Positions 19,501 to 33,214 of a DNA stretch of 56,459 nt are shown piece after piece. Under the pieces are notes generated by a model. That model saw only the letters and a list, made by a program, of their open reading frames with translations, was not told the DNA's origin and did no database searches. The DNA is from Bacteroidales bacterium (GTDB lineage Bacteria; Bacteroidota; Bacteroidia; Bacteroidales; UBA10428). Position numbers and translations under genes: made by a program. The DNA lies in the NCBI GenBank assembly GCA_016934055.1, contig JAFGTR010000088.1, positions 1 to 56,459 on the forward strand, read 5' to 3'. Positions within the stretch are counted from its first letter, which is position 1, and the number at the start of each line of letters is the position of its first letter.

Positions 19501-20087
19501 TAACTGTCTCCGTCACCTGTGGCTACATAGAGCGTATTGGGATTTTTACGATCAACAACGATATCAGAAATGCCTATGGCAGCCAGCTGATCGCCGGTAG
19601 GCGTCCAGTTTCTGCCGCCGTCAGTTGTTTTCCATATTCCGCCTGATGGCGCTCCGGCCCACATTACCAAAGAGTCTGACGGGTGAAAAGCAATGCAGTC
19701 GATCCGACCAGCCCCTCCCGGCTTTTTTGTGTTGATATCAACAGATACTTTAGTCGGACCGGTAAAGACCCATTCAATACCGGCCGCCTGAGATGAAGCC
19801 AGTGATTGCTGTTTTTCGCGGATTACCTGCCACAATGACAGTGCAGGCAATCGGCCGGAAGGATAGGCACGGGTTTCCATGAAATATTCCCATCGTTTAA
19901 ACGGTTTGTATCCTTTGCCCTTTTCGGGCTTTTTATCTTTCCAGTATGCATTGAAAGCCTGTTGAATATCATAGAATGTAATCTCTTCTGATGTTTTTTT
20001 TCTGGTTAAGTCCTGCATCCAGGGCTGACAAAATGTAACAGACTCCAGGGATATTATTAAAACTGATAGTAAGATGGGAAAGCGCAT
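16557..20087 (-). CDS. large secreted BNR-propeller/PKD protein with T9SS sorting domain
   Basis: Extracellular protein of 1,176 residues. A short signal peptide (about 1-20) is followed by a sortilin/GH74-like beta-propeller region (about 100-765) with many Asp-box/BNR motifs such as 'STDGGLTW', 'TTDGGRNW' and 'SVNGGKNW'. Then come a PKD domain (about 795-880, 'YQWSFGD'), a cysteine-bearing PPC-like beta-sandwich (about 935-1080) and a T9SS type A sorting domain ('AYPNPSVNGIINIYV...GIYLLEV...KIIIP'). Such proteins are called exo-sialidase- or xyloglucanase-like from the propeller alone, but Asp boxes are structural; I see no proof of catalysis, and binding or adhesion is as likely. It is divergent from secA and reads toward the DUF362 pair, 237 bp upstream of it. 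Confidence 0.88.
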   Translation of the reverse strand: MRFPILLSVLIISLESVTFCQPWMQDLTRKKTSEEITFYDIQQAFNAYWKDKKPEKGKGYKPFKRWEYFMETRAYPSGRLPALSLWQVIREKQQSLASSQAAGIEWVFTGPTKVSVDINTKKPGGAGRIDCIAFHPSDSLVMWAGAPSGGIWKTTDGGRNWTPTGDQLAAIGISDIVVDRKNPNTLYVATGDGDSYDTYSIGIIKSTDGGLTWVPTSLTLTVADSRIFRRLLIHPLNNKLMLAASSNGIYKTTDAWNSYTRVSDGHFKDLEFKPGDPSVVYAASHDYYGNAKIYRSTDMGDTFQESISGMTIGKMVDRIELAVSPAHPEIVYALCCDAGNSGFYALYKSSNSGASWTKVYGNDRLNLLGWSTNGSDIGGQGWYDLALAVSPGNANEIYVGGVNIWRSSNGGTSWTLNSNWYHDDNYEYVHADHHALLFSPHGEILFSGNDGGIYKTYDDGKNWTDISDGLGILQTYRFGLSATDADLIMTGNQDNGSIMIKEDSCYEVVGGDGMECFIDYTNSNIIYATSQNGALQKSVNKGISFTSIKPSGSSDGSWVTPFVMHPSVPSVLYAAYNKIYRSVNGGKNWIEYPVDIPLNGKIKSLAIAPGNDQYIYAASNDVIIRSTDGGNTWTNITLGLPTSAITAIAVSPYNPRHIWVTFSSYTANAKAFYSGNGGDDWENYSTGLPNVPVNCLVYQKNSHGALYAGTDIGVYYRDEQLSQWTDYSGNLPNVIVNDLEIDYASSLLKAATYGRGIWQTSLNPVNQDILRADFAVSHTKACVNGTITVDDRSLGNPTGYQWSFGDNAIPQSAGTKGPHTVYYTSLGEKSISLSVTRESISDTELKSGILEVETSIDFEVSPDIVNSCNGSPVAIYSTGNYSYNWSPSEGIDTLSGNPMLVSPEYTTAYKVTATHGNCSAQKNVTIMITSNDDVCNAILLNKGENGPFDNDCATKEDDEPVPPPGSIGDGCQTQDGWCNGEDRIDNSLWLKFFAPKNGLVSIESDGFDNQIAVYASPSCNDILIGNYVMLAANDDFPSKADYSACIQELSGLTPDAVYWIQVDGSYGGVNGTFYLTLNDYPLSGIDKTTANPSFSVSAYPNPSVNGIINIYVGGYTKADLNFNICNINGETVYSETCYNRDNYTILPVNLSHLPKGIYLLEVQSENNVSHHKIIIP

Positions 20088-20253
20088 TGACCGGTATATT
20101 AAAATTTAATATGATTATGAAATGGCAAAGTTATTGCAGTTTTTTTCAACACTTGCATAAAATCTTATTTACTTTGCAAGGTAATTATCTTTATATCGAT
20201 TTATACAATTAGTATAAGAAAAATACTCAATTTAGCTTTAAATACTGTAAGAT

Positions 20254-23200
20254 ATGGCACTCCAATTAAATAATGTCCTTAAAAAATTCTTTGGCAGCAA
20301 ATCCGAACGTGATATTCGGTTAATATTTCCCCTTGTTGACATAATTAATGCTGAATTTGATGCATTGCAAGGCATTTCTAATGATGCTCTGCGTAACAAA
20401 ACCCTGGAACTGAAGAAACAGGTAAGAGCGTCGGTACAATCGGCAGAGGAAGAAATCGCTTCCATAAAAGACAGGATAGAAAATGAGGGTGTTGAAGTTG
20501 AGCAGGCTGAAGAGCTTTATAAAAAAATTGAGAATATCGACAAGGATATCATAGATACCCTGGAAGAGACCCTCAACGAAGTGTTGCCTGCTGCTTTTGC
20601 CGTGGTGAAGGAGACAGCACGGCGTTTTAAGGAGAATGAATACCTGGAGGCCACAGCAACTGATTTTGACAGGGATATTGCTGCTACCCGTGAAAGTGTT
20701 AAGATACAGGGAGATAAGGTTAGATGGTATAACACCTGGATGGCTGGTGGCAATCCGGTGACCTGGGATATGGTGCATTATGATGTGCAGCTCATTGGAG
20801 GGGTTGTGCTCCATCAGGGTAAAATTTCTGAGATGGCTACAGGTGAAGGTAAAACATTAGTCGCTACCCTTCCTGTTTTTCTCAATGCTCTGGCAGGCAG
20901 AGGTGTGCATATCGTAACTGTTAATGATTATTTGTCAAAGAGAGACTCTGAATGGATGGGACCGATATTTGAGTTTCACGGATTATCGGTGGATTGTATT
21001 GATAAGCATCAACCCAATTCTGAGGCCAGACGCAAAGCATACCTTGCCGATATCACTTATGGAACAAATAACGAATTTGGTTTTGACTACCTGCGGGATA
21101 ATATGGCCATAAGTCCAAATGACCTGGTGCAGCGAAAGCATCACTATGCCATTGTTGACGAAGTGGACTCCGTGCTTATTGATGATGCAAGAACACCGCT
21201 GATCATTTCCGGACCGGTTCCACGTGGTGAAAATCAGGAATTCGGAGAGCTCAAACCCCGCGTTGAAAAACTTGTCAATGCACAGCGTTCACTTGTTAAC
21301 GGCATGCTGGCTGAGGCTAAAAAGCTTATCGGAGAGGGAAAGACAGAAGAGGGTGGTTTTAAACTCCTTCAGGCTTTCAAAGGATTACCCAAAAACAAAG
21401 CACTTATTAAGTTTCTGAGTGAACAGGGTAATAAAGCTTTACTCCTGAAAACTGAGAATTTTTATATGCAGGAGAACAGTAAAAATATGTTCAAAGTAAC
21501 CGATGAACTTTATTTTGTTATTGATGAAAAACTGAACTCGGTAGACATGACGGAGAAAGGGATTGACATGATGACATCGTCATCAGAAGATGCCGCTTTC
21601 TTTATATTGCCCGACATTGGATCGGAGATCGCTGAGCTGGAGAAATCCGATCTTCCCGTTGAAGAGCGACTCGCACGTAAAGATAAACTGCTTCAGGACT
21701 ATGCCACCAAGTCAGATCGTATCCATACGGTTAACCAGTTGCTTAAGGCTTATGCCATGTTTGAGAAAGATGTGGAGTATGTGGTCATGGATAACAAGGT
21801 CAAGATTGTCGATGAACAGACAGGTCGTATTCTTGAAGGCCGCAGGTATTCTGACGGACTACACCAGGCTATTGAAGCCAAGGAAAATGTCAAGGTGGAA
21901 GCCGCCACACAAACGTTTGCAACAATAACATTGCAGAACTATTTCAGGATGTATCATAAGCTGGCCGGTATGACGGGTACTGCAGAAACAGAAGCCGGAG
22001 AATTCTGGAATATTTACAAACTCGATGTAGTGGTGATCCCCACAAATCGAAAGATAATCCGTGATGACAGAGAGGATTTGATTTATAAAACAAAGCGTGA
22101 GAAATATAATGCTGTCATTGATGAGATCGTAAATCTCAACCAACAGGGAAGACCGGCTCTGGTTGGTACAACATCTGTAGAAATATCGGAGCTGTTGAGC
22201 CGCATGTTGAAGATGAAGGGTTTGAAGCATAATGTGTTAAATGCAAAACTGCATCAGCGCGAAGCGGAAATTGTTGCCGAAGCCGGTAGAAGCGGTACTG
22301 TTACTATTGCTACCAATATGGCAGGTCGTGGAACTGACATTAAGCTTACCTCTGAAACAAGAGAAGCAGGAGGCCTGGCGATTATCGGAACTGAAAGACA
22401 TGAGTCAAGACGTGTAGACAGACAGCTGCGTGGCCGTTCGGGCCGACAGGGAGATCCGGGAAGTTCTCAGTTCTATGTTTCGTTGGAGGATGACCTGATG
22501 CGTTTGTTTGGTTCTGAACGCATTGCCGGTGTAATGGATAGGCTCGGACTTAAAGAAGGAGAAGTCATTCAACATGCCTGGATAACAAAATCCATTGAAC
22601 GGGCACAGAAAAAGGTAGAGGAAAACAATTTCGGCATTCGTAAACGGTTGCTTGAATATGACGATGTTATGAACTCTCAGCGTGAAGTGATCTATACAAA
22701 ACGACGTAATGCTTTATTCGGCGAGAAAATACAGGTGGATGTGGCGAATATGATGTATGACGCCTGCGAAAGTCTTGTTAGTCAGTACTATGGACAGGTT
22801 GACTTTGATGAGTTTCGTTTTGAAGTTTTTCGTAATCTGTTTGTTGAACCTCCCTTCAATGAAAAGGAATATCTTAAATTTTCGGAGAATGAGATAACTG
22901 AGAGTCTTTATCCTGCTGTCAGAGACGCTTATAAGCGCAAACAGGAAGCTATTGCCAAACAGGCATTTCCCGTTATAAAAGATGTATTTGAAAAACAGGG
23001 CAAACTATACGAGAATATTGTTGTTCCGATAACTGATGGTACAAGGGTGTATAATATTCTTACCAACCTTGAGAAATCTTACAAGACAAATGGCGAAGAT
23101 TTAATGCGTTCGTATGAAAAAAGCATTATGCTGGTGATAATTGATGAAGCCTGGAAAGAACATCTTCGCGAACTGGATGACCTGAGACAATCAGTCCAGA

Positions 23201-23574
23201 CCGCATCATACGAACAGAAGGATCCTTTGCTGATATACAAGTTTGAGTCTTTTGAGTTATTTCGCACAATGATTGATACGGTAAATAAGCAGGTTGTTGG
23301 CGTTTTGCTTAAGGGTCAGATCCCCATTCAGGATTCTTCAGGCGTGCAAAGGGGTCAGGCTCCAAAACGAACTGATTACAGCCAGATGGAAGCCAGCAAA
23401 AGTGAATACCAACCGAATTCAGGTCAGGATGGTATGCCTGGAAGGAGAGAAGACCAGAAAGCACAGCCGGTGCGTGTTGAAAAGAAAGTAGGCCGTAACG
23501 ATCCCTGCCCTTGCGGTAGCGGAAAGAAATACAAACACTGCCATGGAGCACAGAGCATGGCGACGAAGTTGTGA
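20254..23574 (+). CDS. secA: preprotein translocase ATPase SecA
   Basis: Motor that drives unfolded proteins through SecYEG in the inner membrane. Of 1,106 residues, longer than the 901 of E. coli as is usual in Bacteroidota. Visible features: Walker A 'MATGEGKT' (194-201), DEAD-type Walker B 'DEVDS' (302-306), '[11 protein letters not shown]', the helicase motif 'NMAGRGTDI', '[14 protein letters not shown]', and a C-terminal SecB/zinc-binding tail Cys1085-x-Cys1087-x8-Cys1096-His1097. An acidic/lysine-rich linker precedes the tail. It is a single gene on the plus strand, divergent from the BNR protein and convergent with dapA. The zinc tail is complete, so nothing suggests truncation. It is an essential housekeeping gene. 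Confidence 0.98.
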   Translation: MALQLNNVLKKFFGSKSERDIRLIFPLVDIINAEFDALQGISNDALRNKTLELKKQVRASVQSAEEEIASIKDRIENEGVEVEQAEELYKKIENIDKDIIDTLEETLNEVLPAAFAVVKETARRFKENEYLEATATDFDRDIAATRESVKIQGDKVRWYNTWMAGGNPVTWDMVHYDVQLIGGVVLHQGKISEMATGEGKTLVATLPVFLNALAGRGVHIVTVNDYLSKRDSEWMGPIFEFHGLSVDCIDKHQPNSEARRKAYLADITYGTNNEFGFDYLRDNMAISPNDLVQRKHHYAIVDEVDSVLIDDARTPLIISGPVPRGENQEFGELKPRVEKLVNAQRSLVNGMLAEAKKLIGEGKTEEGGFKLLQAFKGLPKNKALIKFLSEQGNKALLLKTENFYMQENSKNMFKVTDELYFVIDEKLNSVDMTEKGIDMMTSSSEDAAFFILPDIGSEIAELEKSDLPVEERLARKDKLLQDYATKSDRIHTVNQLLKAYAMFEKDVEYVVMDNKVKIVDEQTGRILEGRRYSDGLHQAIEAKENVKVEAATQTFATITLQNYFRMYHKLAGMTGTAETEAGEFWNIYKLDVVVIPTNRKIIRDDREDLIYKTKREKYNAVIDEIVNLNQQGRPALVGTTSVEISELLSRMLKMKGLKHNVLNAKLHQREAEIVAEAGRSGTVTIATNMAGRGTDIKLTSETREAGGLAIIGTERHESRRVDRQLRGRSGRQGDPGSSQFYVSLEDDLMRLFGSERIAGVMDRLGLKEGEVIQHAWITKSIERAQKKVEENNFGIRKRLLEYDDVMNSQREVIYTKRRNALFGEKIQVDVANMMYDACESLVSQYYGQVDFDEFRFEVFRNLFVEPPFNEKEYLKFSENEITESLYPAVRDAYKRKQEAIAKQAFPVIKDVFEKQGKLYENIVVPITDGTRVYNILTNLEKSYKTNGEDLMRSYEKSIMLVIIDEAWKEHLRELDDLRQSVQTASYEQKDPLLIYKFESFELFRTMIDTVNKQVVGVLLKGQIPIQDSSGVQRGQAPKRTDYSQMEASKSEYQPNSGQDGMPGRREDQKAQPVRVEKKVGRNDPCPCGSGKKYKHCHGAQSMATKL

Positions 23575-23580
23575 GAAGAA

Positions 23581-23615
23581 GGTAAACGGTAAACGGTAAA
23601 TGGTAAACAGTAACT
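23581..23615. repeat. heptamer array (GGTAAAC)n after secA
   Basis: Five 7-bp units (GGTAAAC, GGTAAAC, GGTAAAT, GGTAAAC, AGTAACT) start 7 bp after the secA stop codon and end 8 bp before the dapA stop. It belongs to a GTRAAY-type heptamer family seen at several other gene ends in this window. Confidence 0.9.
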
Positions 23616-23622
23616 ACCTACC

Positions 23623-24507
23623 CTACTTAATCTTCTTTACCAGTGCTTCTAATTTTGCATAGTGTTTTTCACTAACAGGCGCAAGAGGCAGTCTTACATT
23701 ATTCCTGGCATATTTCAGGATTTCAAGCACAGCCTTTATCCCTGAAGGACTTCCTTCTTCAAACAAAGCATTGATGATATCAAGAAGTTTGTAATGAAGT
23801 ATGCTGGCTTTGGCTATTTCACCTTTCAGGGCATAATTCACCATGGAAGAGAACTCTTTGGGAAAGGCATTGGCTACAACAGAAATAACACCTGCGGCGC
23901 CAACACTTATCATTGGAAGAGTAAGAGCATCATCGCCAGAGATGACATGAAAGTTCTTAGGTTTGTTTTTAACAATTTGCATAATCTGGCCAAGATTTCC
24001 GGATGCCTCCTTTATGGCTACAATACTGCTGAAATCATGTGCAAGCCTGAGTGTGGTTTCTGCAGTAATATTTGAACCGGTTCTTCCGGGAACATTATAT
24101 ACAATAACCGGAACGGGGCTTGCTGTGGTAATGGCCTTAAAATGCTGATAAATCCCCTGTTGTGAAGGTTTATTATAATATGGTGATACTGAGAGAACAG
24201 CATCAATATTATCAAACTCAGTTGAGCTGATATTGTTGAGGATTTCCTGTGTATTATTGCCTCCGATGCCTACCACAACCGGTATGCGTTTGTCCACGGT
24301 ATCAATGACAAAATTGATAACGGCCTTTTTTTCATCTCTGGATAACGTAACAGATTCACCAGTTGTGCCCAGTACAACTGCATAATCAACACCGCCACTG
24401 ATGATGTGTTCCAGAATTTTTTCAAGCGATTTGAAATCAATGCTGCAATCATTTCTGAATGGAGTGACGATGGCAACTCCAGTACCGGTAAAAGACTTTT
24501 GTGACAT
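23623..24507 (-). CDS. dapA: 4-hydroxy-tetrahydrodipicolinate synthase
   Basis: Cytoplasmic aldolase-type enzyme that condenses pyruvate with aspartate semialdehyde, the first committed step of lysine and diaminopimelate synthesis. The 294 residues match the normal family length of a single (beta/alpha)8 barrel. Key residues are present: Schiff-base Lys166 in 'VAIKEASG', Tyr137 of the catalytic triad in 'VYNVPGRTG', Thr48-Thr49 in 'GTTGES', and Tyr111 in 'SPYYNKP'. Related aldolases (N-acetylneuraminate lyase) share the fold, but 'GTTGES' together with 'YNVPGRTG' favours DapA. It follows a DUF6913 gene by only 3 bp, so the two are cotranscribed. Confidence 0.96.
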   Translation of the reverse strand: MSQKSFTGTGVAIVTPFRNDCSIDFKSLEKILEHIISGGVDYAVVLGTTGESVTLSRDEKKAVINFVIDTVDKRIPVVVGIGGNNTQEILNNISSTEFDNIDAVLSVSPYYNKPSQQGIYQHFKAITTASPVPVIVYNVPGRTGSNITAETTLRLAHDFSSIVAIKEASGNLGQIMQIVKNKPKNFHVISGDDALTLPMISVGAAGVISVVANAFPKEFSSMVNYALKGEIAKASILHYKLLDIINALFEEGSPSGIKAVLEILKYARNNVRLPLAPVSEKHYAKLEALVKKIK

Positions 24508-24510
24508 GAT

Positions 24511-25158
24511 TCAGTTTTTTTTAAGTATGGTCAGATAATGCATAATTTGATTGATGAGAAAACTCAATTGCAGTTCGGTTTGTGTTTTCTTTTCAACAGC
24601 TTGTTCAATTTCATTAGAAGAGATCTTTTTCTTTCTGTCTTTAAGTATTTCTTCATGAACTTTCTTCATTTGCTCATTTTCTTTCTCAATATCAATCATA
24701 AGGTCGAGGTGTTTTTCATTCTGAGAAAAAATACCCACTTTAAATTTGGCCGGAGAAAGAGCTACAATATATTGAATAGGATAATATTTTTCAAGACTAA
24801 GATCAATTAAAATATCGAATTCCTTTTTGACAAAAACATCGGTAACTTCAGATACCGGCTTATAATACCAGTTCAGGTCATTACGTGAGAAAAAGTCAAA
24901 TCCTTTGCGGTATAAATAATGGTCAATCAGTTTTTTGCTGTTTACATATCCCAGAATGCTTACATTGGAATGTTGTGACAATTTTTTGGCAAAATCCTTA
25001 ATGATTTCAAAACTTACAAATTCTGTGGCGTTATAAATGAGACCAATACTTTTTGCGTGCTGAATATTGCATATTGTGACTATCCGCTTCTGATTTCCGG
25101 ACTTTTTTTCCAGTATGCGGACACCTATTTTGGTTTTTATTTTTTCTGCAAGTTTCAC
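24511..25158 (-). CDS. DUF6913-type protein of unknown function
   Basis: Small basic protein of 215 residues, without signal peptide or membrane helix. It resembles the DUF6913 proteins that sit next to dapA in many Bacteroidota; this assignment is from memory of the family and is moderate. The core looks like an alpha/beta fold ('IGLIYNATEF', 'FDILIDLSLEKYYPIQYIVALSPAKFKVG' split over 113-142 or so), followed by a charged helical C-terminus (about 155-205) that may be a coiled coil. Its stop lies 3 bp before the dapA start, so it is probably the first gene of a two-gene operon. No catalytic motif is recognisable. Confidence 0.75.
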   Translation of the reverse strand: MKLAEKIKTKIGVRILEKKSGNQKRIVTICNIQHAKSIGLIYNATEFVSFEIIKDFAKKLSQHSNVSILGYVNSKKLIDHYLYRKGFDFFSRNDLNWYYKPVSEVTDVFVKKEFDILIDLSLEKYYPIQYIVALSPAKFKVGIFSQNEKHLDLMIDIEKENEQMKKVHEEILKDRKKKISSNEIEQAVEKKTQTELQLSFLINQIMHYLTILKKN

Positions 25159-25254
25159 TCTGCAATGTTAAGCAAATTGGCGGATTATTGAAAGCAGTTT
25201 ATTAAAGGAATTGAACTAAAATAGGGAATTTTTGCAAAGACTTTGACTGACTGT

Positions 25255-25342
25255 CTGCCCTGGCTGTCGGCAGGCAGGCGTCAGGCATGTTGTGATTGTT
25301 GTGGTTGATATGGTTGTTATTGGATTTGTGAGAATTGTGATT
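25255..25342. repeat. GC-rich palindrome plus degenerate 9-bp array
   Basis: A small hairpin (CTGCC 25255-25259, GGCAG 25269-25273) in a CCTGCC/GGCAGG-rich patch is followed by six degenerate 9-bp units from 25289 (GTTGTGATT, GTTGTGGTT, GATATGGTT and so on) that run up to the stop codon of the esterase gene at 25343. GTTGTGGTT is the exact complement, in another register, of the AACAACCAC unit at 1-86. Confidence 0.7.
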
Positions 25343-26260
25343 TCATTCTTCATTGAAATTTCCGCCAGTATATATTAAAGCTGGTACCAGGGATGATTTC
25401 CAGTATGACCGATCATGGTTGCCGGGTCTGACATGGAACTCATGGGGTATATGATAATAAACAAACAATCTGTGCAGGGCTTCATTTCCGGGCAGAAGGT
25501 AATCATGTAAACCACAATCGATATACCATCTCACCTTTTTTAGTGTATGCGGTTGCCTGACTGTAAGGTATAATGGATTGTTTTCCATCCAGTGTCTTGT
25601 GAGCAGCCTGTATTGCCGGATGCTGTCGCCGAACACCGACATAAACATCTGATTATATTTTTCAGGTTTTTCATTGATGATCATGCTGTCGGTCCGGACA
25701 GCCGCACTTAAAGCAATTGCAGTGGAAAACACATCAGGATATCTCATACTGAGAGTTAATGCTCCAAATCCGCCCATTGATAAACCACCGATTGCTTTGC
25801 TTCCTTCGCTGTTTTTAGTCCTGTACAGACTGTCAATAAAAGGTATTAATTCATAGATGAAAATGGTTTCATACGGAAATCTTTTCTGATAGTCGTTGAT
25901 GAAATATGACCTTCTTCCATCGGGCATGACGATTATCAAAGGCGGCAGGTTATGAATACTGATAAGGCTGTCAGTGATACGATGAATAAAAAAGTCTTTG
26001 ATCCAGCTGTTTTCATCTCCTCCTAGTCCATGCAACAAATAAAAAACAGGAAAACTATCGGAAGTTGTAAAATATCCGGGAGGGAGGTAAATACTATAAT
26101 TTAGATTTGTATTGACTGTTTTACTGAAAAAAGGAAGACTCTGATAAACCGTTCCTTTTGAAGAAATGACGGCCTTTTCAAATGATTGTGCACTGACAGG
26201 CAGTAAAAGGCCTGAAAAGCTACAAGCCAATGAAAATAAAATGATTAACCGTTTTACCAT
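25343..26260 (-). CDS. secreted esterase of the esterase D / feruloyl-esterase-like family
   Basis: Exported alpha/beta hydrolase of 305 residues (Pfam Esterase type), probably removing acyl groups from carbohydrates. Signal peptide about 1-24 ('...LLLPVSAQS'). The catalytic triad is visible: Ser161 in 'GLSMGG', Asp253 in 'CGLHD' and His282 in 'GNHD'. The oxyanion-region motif 'YLLHGLGGDE' (74-83) and 'VMPDG' (111-115) are standard. Homologues include feruloyl/acetyl-xylan esterases and S-formylglutathione hydrolases; the signal peptide and the beta-galactosidase two genes upstream favour a glycan-related esterase. The substrate is inferred only. It is 270 bp downstream of the lipoprotein gene, so it may have its own promoter. 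Confidence 0.88.
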   Translation of the reverse strand: MVKRLIILFSLACSFSGLLLPVSAQSFEKAVISSKGTVYQSLPFFSKTVNTNLNYSIYLPPGYFTTSDSFPVFYLLHGLGGDENSWIKDFFIHRITDSLISIHNLPPLIIVMPDGRRSYFINDYQKRFPYETIFIYELIPFIDSLYRTKNSEGSKAIGGLSMGGFGALTLSMRYPDVFSTAIALSAAVRTDSMIINEKPEKYNQMFMSVFGDSIRQYRLLTRHWMENNPLYLTVRQPHTLKKVRWYIDCGLHDYLLPGNEALHRLFVYYHIPHEFHVRPGNHDRSYWKSSLVPALIYTGGNFNEE

Positions 26261-26507
26261 ATGAAATACAATATCTGGTTCTGAATTATATTATCCTGAC
26301 ATGGTTTTTTAGCACCTTGTATTGGCATCAGCAGGTCAATGTATACAGCTTTCGAAATTAAAAATTATAATTTAAACGCAGCGTTTCTGCATTTTTTTGT
26401 TTATCTGGATGGAAGTCACAAGTGACATTCAATATCCAATAACAACAAGCCTATACCTTTGGAGTAATACCCATACAATCTTCTTCTGCCTCTTTCATAT
26501 CTGTGTA

Positions 26508-26535
26508 AGTAACCCGTAACCTGTAACTTGTTACT
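26508..26535. repeat. heptamer array (NGTAACY)n overlapping a stop codon
   Basis: Four 7-bp units (AGTAACC, CGTAACC, TGTAACT, TGTTACT) end inside the 3' end of the 26531-27709 gene: the stop codon of that gene (26531-26533 on the minus strand) lies in the last unit. Same style as the arrays after secA and at 33162-33196. Confidence 0.8.
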
Positions 26536-27709
26536 TCTTCTTTAGAAACACGGCTACCAAGCCGACTAAAAGCAGCAGTACAAAAGCCCCTGTTACGATA
26601 GCCATCCCCCTGTTAACCTTTCTTGACTCAACTACCATTGTAAAATCTCTCTCAAAAAAATCATCTGATTCAATATTCCACGATACTGTGTTACCTTTGA
26701 TTTCACTTGCATTAGTAGAGGTTATTATACCCGGCATGATGGTGTGGTTGGTAAATGATTCTCCTATCTCAAGCAACAGTCCTTGATACAACTTCATGTG
26801 AAAATCATCAATACTTGTCTGGTTTGCCTTGTGAAGAATCCCGGTATCAACTTCATAAAACCTTGAAGCTAACCTCAACAGGGGAAAGTCATTTGAATCG
26901 CCTGACCATAAGGAATCAGCTTCGATCAGATAATAAAAAGCCTTTCGCAGACTGTCATGTGATTTATCGGTTTCAGCCGGTTTCAGCGTTCCGCTTTTGT
27001 CAAGGGCTGTTTTAAGAACATTATAATAATCTTTGAATATACTTTCACACATCCAGTTCTCATACTTTTTTTCAATTGAATCTTTTATGCTTTTCATCCT
27101 TACACTGTCGGCCTTCGACAATATAATTCCGGCCAGGGTGTCATTTTTTATTAATAATTTGCCGGTTTTAGGGGAATAGTATAATTCATTATCACCGGCA
27201 TGATACAACTCAAGTTCTTCGTTCGTTAAATAGTCTGAAACCGGTACTCCTGTAAACGGAAAGATTTGCTTATACGTTTCAGCATAACGATATAATGTCG
27301 AATAACCCCGGAATCTTTTTTCAACTTCTACGTGTCTGATTACCTGATTCTTTCCCATGGTATCCCCATTGAGTTCTTTATTAAGTGCTTCGTCGTTCCG
27401 GAATGTTTTAACGGCTTTATAATAGTATATTGTATCTGTTGTAGTGTCATGGATTGCTTTTGTTTCAAAACCAACAGAAATTTTCCAGGTTGAATCACCG
27501 GGTACGGGTAATGAGCCTTTGAGTACAGATGAATAATCACCTTCCAGCAATGTGGAATCTCCACCTTCAACCAGCATGACCCTTTCTATTGATCCGTTTG
27601 GCCATATCCGTGTGGTAACTGTATATTTAAGATAATTTTTACATCCTGTTGCCAGGGCCGCAAGCAGCATAACGCTAAATAAATATCTGATGGTATTATT
27701 TGTTCTCAT
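26531..27709 (-). CDS. uncharacterised lipoprotein with C-terminal membrane helix
   Basis: I do not recognise this 392-residue protein. The N-terminus is a lipoprotein signal with lipobox Cys23 ('LATGC'), and the C-terminus is a clear membrane helix (about 367-388) followed by three lysines. A protein tethered at both ends is unusual; the basic tail suggests that the C-terminus lies in the cytoplasm, so the body would be periplasmic and held at the inner membrane. The middle is rich in charged residues with no motif I can name; the segment near 30-100 ('TTRIWPNGSIERVMLVEGGDST') looks like beta structure. It starts 26 bp after the beta-galactosidase stop and is probably cotranscribed with it. 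Confidence 0.75.
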   Translation of the reverse strand: MRTNNTIRYLFSVMLLAALATGCKNYLKYTVTTRIWPNGSIERVMLVEGGDSTLLEGDYSSVLKGSLPVPGDSTWKISVGFETKAIHDTTTDTIYYYKAVKTFRNDEALNKELNGDTMGKNQVIRHVEVEKRFRGYSTLYRYAETYKQIFPFTGVPVSDYLTNEELELYHAGDNELYYSPKTGKLLIKNDTLAGIILSKADSVRMKSIKDSIEKKYENWMCESIFKDYYNVLKTALDKSGTLKPAETDKSHDSLRKAFYYLIEADSLWSGDSNDFPLLRLASRFYEVDTGILHKANQTSIDDFHMKLYQGLLLEIGESFTNHTIMPGIITSTNASEIKGNTVSWNIESDDFFERDFTMVVESRKVNRGMAIVTGAFVLLLLVGLVAVFLKKK

Positions 27710-27735
27710 GATAAAGTGATTTATCTGCTTTTCTA

Positions 27736-31940
<4,205 letters not shown>

Positions 31941-33020
31941 TTATAAGAGTTTTTCATAAGTTAAACAGGCAATGATCTGTTGTGATCTTTCTGCCAAATC
32001 AGCATTTCTGAATTCTAAGTTAATGGTTTTTTCCCCTTTGTGAAGGTTTTGCATCGTACGGTAATATATTTTATCATAATAATGCAAAACAATAAAGACA
32101 GCTTCATCAAAATTATCCCGGCAGATAAGACCGATCGCCCTGCGTGTATTTTCTGTCCCCAGTCTTTTTTCAATTTTACCCAACGCGTGAATAAGGACTT
32201 TCTTTTCAACACATGTATATATGTTGACCAGCCTTTCGATACGTTCTTCATGCGGGACAATGAGGTTGAGCAACGGACATTCAAGCATCCGCTGATGAAA
32301 TGGTTTAGGAATAAATAACGATCCGATGGAGATGCTTTCGTCCTCAATAAAAACAGGTTTTTCCTTATCCAACAAAAACATATTTTCAAACAGGAGGTTT
32401 TCAAAGTGTTCGTTTGTTGGCTGATCCGGTTCGCCTATTGCTCCGAAAACAGAGCCCTTATGGGACGCCAGTTTTTCAAGATTGACGACAGGATATCCCT
32501 GTCTGTTAAGTTCAGTCAGTAATTCTGTTTTTCCTGATCCTGTCATGCCCCCAATGACGATAAAACTGAAAGGGTATGAGAGGTAATTATGAATATAGTG
32601 ACGATACGACTTATATCCGCCTGTCAATACTGAGGTCTTTAACCCAATAGTCTCAAAAAGCCATGCCATACTTGAGCTTCGCATTCCCCCTCTCCAGCAA
32701 TAGACAAGGATTTCCTGATTTTCTGCCAGAGAAATGCCTTTTGTGGCAAAGTCTTTAAGTTTGGGGCCAATGACTTCAAGGCTTCTGGAAACCGCATCTT
32801 CTTTTCCTCTCTTAAAATACAGAGTGCCGATAAGCGCTCTTTCTTCATTGTTAAACAGGGGTATGTTGACAGCCCCTGGAATATGACCTTTTTCATATTC
32901 AGCAGGTGACCGGACATCGATTAAAGGATAGCCTTCATCTCTTTTTTGCAGAAATGATTCAACAGACACATTATTGCTTTTTGTTGTCTGCTTAATATCT
33001 GACAGCAAGTCCTTTTCCAT
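31941..33020 (-). CDS. selU: tRNA 2-selenouridine synthase
   Basis: Replaces sulfur by selenium at the wobble uridine of certain tRNAs, using selenophosphate (also named MnmH or YbbB). The 359-residue protein has the two expected parts: an N-terminal rhodanese domain with catalytic Cys108 in 'YCWRGGMRS' and the early 'IDVRSPAEY' motif, and a C-terminal P-loop domain with Walker A 'GGMTGSGKT' (157-165). The geranylated intermediate pathway of this enzyme is established knowledge. It lies directly before selD with no gap, which supports the assignment strongly. Confidence 0.95.
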   Translation of the reverse strand: MEKDLLSDIKQTTKSNNVSVESFLQKRDEGYPLIDVRSPAEYEKGHIPGAVNIPLFNNEERALIGTLYFKRGKEDAVSRSLEVIGPKLKDFATKGISLAENQEILVYCWRGGMRSSSMAWLFETIGLKTSVLTGGYKSYRHYIHNYLSYPFSFIVIGGMTGSGKTELLTELNRQGYPVVNLEKLASHKGSVFGAIGEPDQPTNEHFENLLFENMFLLDKEKPVFIEDESISIGSLFIPKPFHQRMLECPLLNLIVPHEERIERLVNIYTCVEKKVLIHALGKIEKRLGTENTRRAIGLICRDNFDEAVFIVLHYYDKIYYRTMQNLHKGEKTINLEFRNADLAERSQQIIACLTYEKLL

Positions 33021-33161
33021 GAAAAATCAGAAAATCCTTGATTTGAGCAGGTAAAGGTAAGGAAAACCCTTAAGAGACAGTAAAGCGTTTTATCAACAGC
33101 AGGTATTTAAGAAAGCTTTCAGGGCAGATTATGCATAAAAGGTGCAAATCTTATACAAATA

Positions 33162-33196
33162 AGTTCACAGTTAACCGTAAACGGTAAACAGTGAAT
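33162..33196. repeat. heptamer array near the acyl-CoA ligase stop
   Basis: Five 7-bp units (AGTTCAC, AGTTAAC, CGTAAAC, GGTAAAC, AGTGAAT) end 18 bp from the stop codon of the gene at 33215. Two units are identical to units in the arrays behind secA and at 45456-45504 (allowing the variable first base). Confidence 0.8.
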
Positions 33197-33214
33197 TATT
33201 AATCGTATCAGATT

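Noticed and set aside
16557..20087. Assignment as sialidase or xyloglucanase
   Set aside because: Asp-box repeats are structural and I cannot place catalytic residues of GH33 or GH74.
20153..20176. secA promoter TTG...TACTTTG
   Set aside because: The spacing of about 14 bp is too short and the -7 element lacks one base of the consensus.
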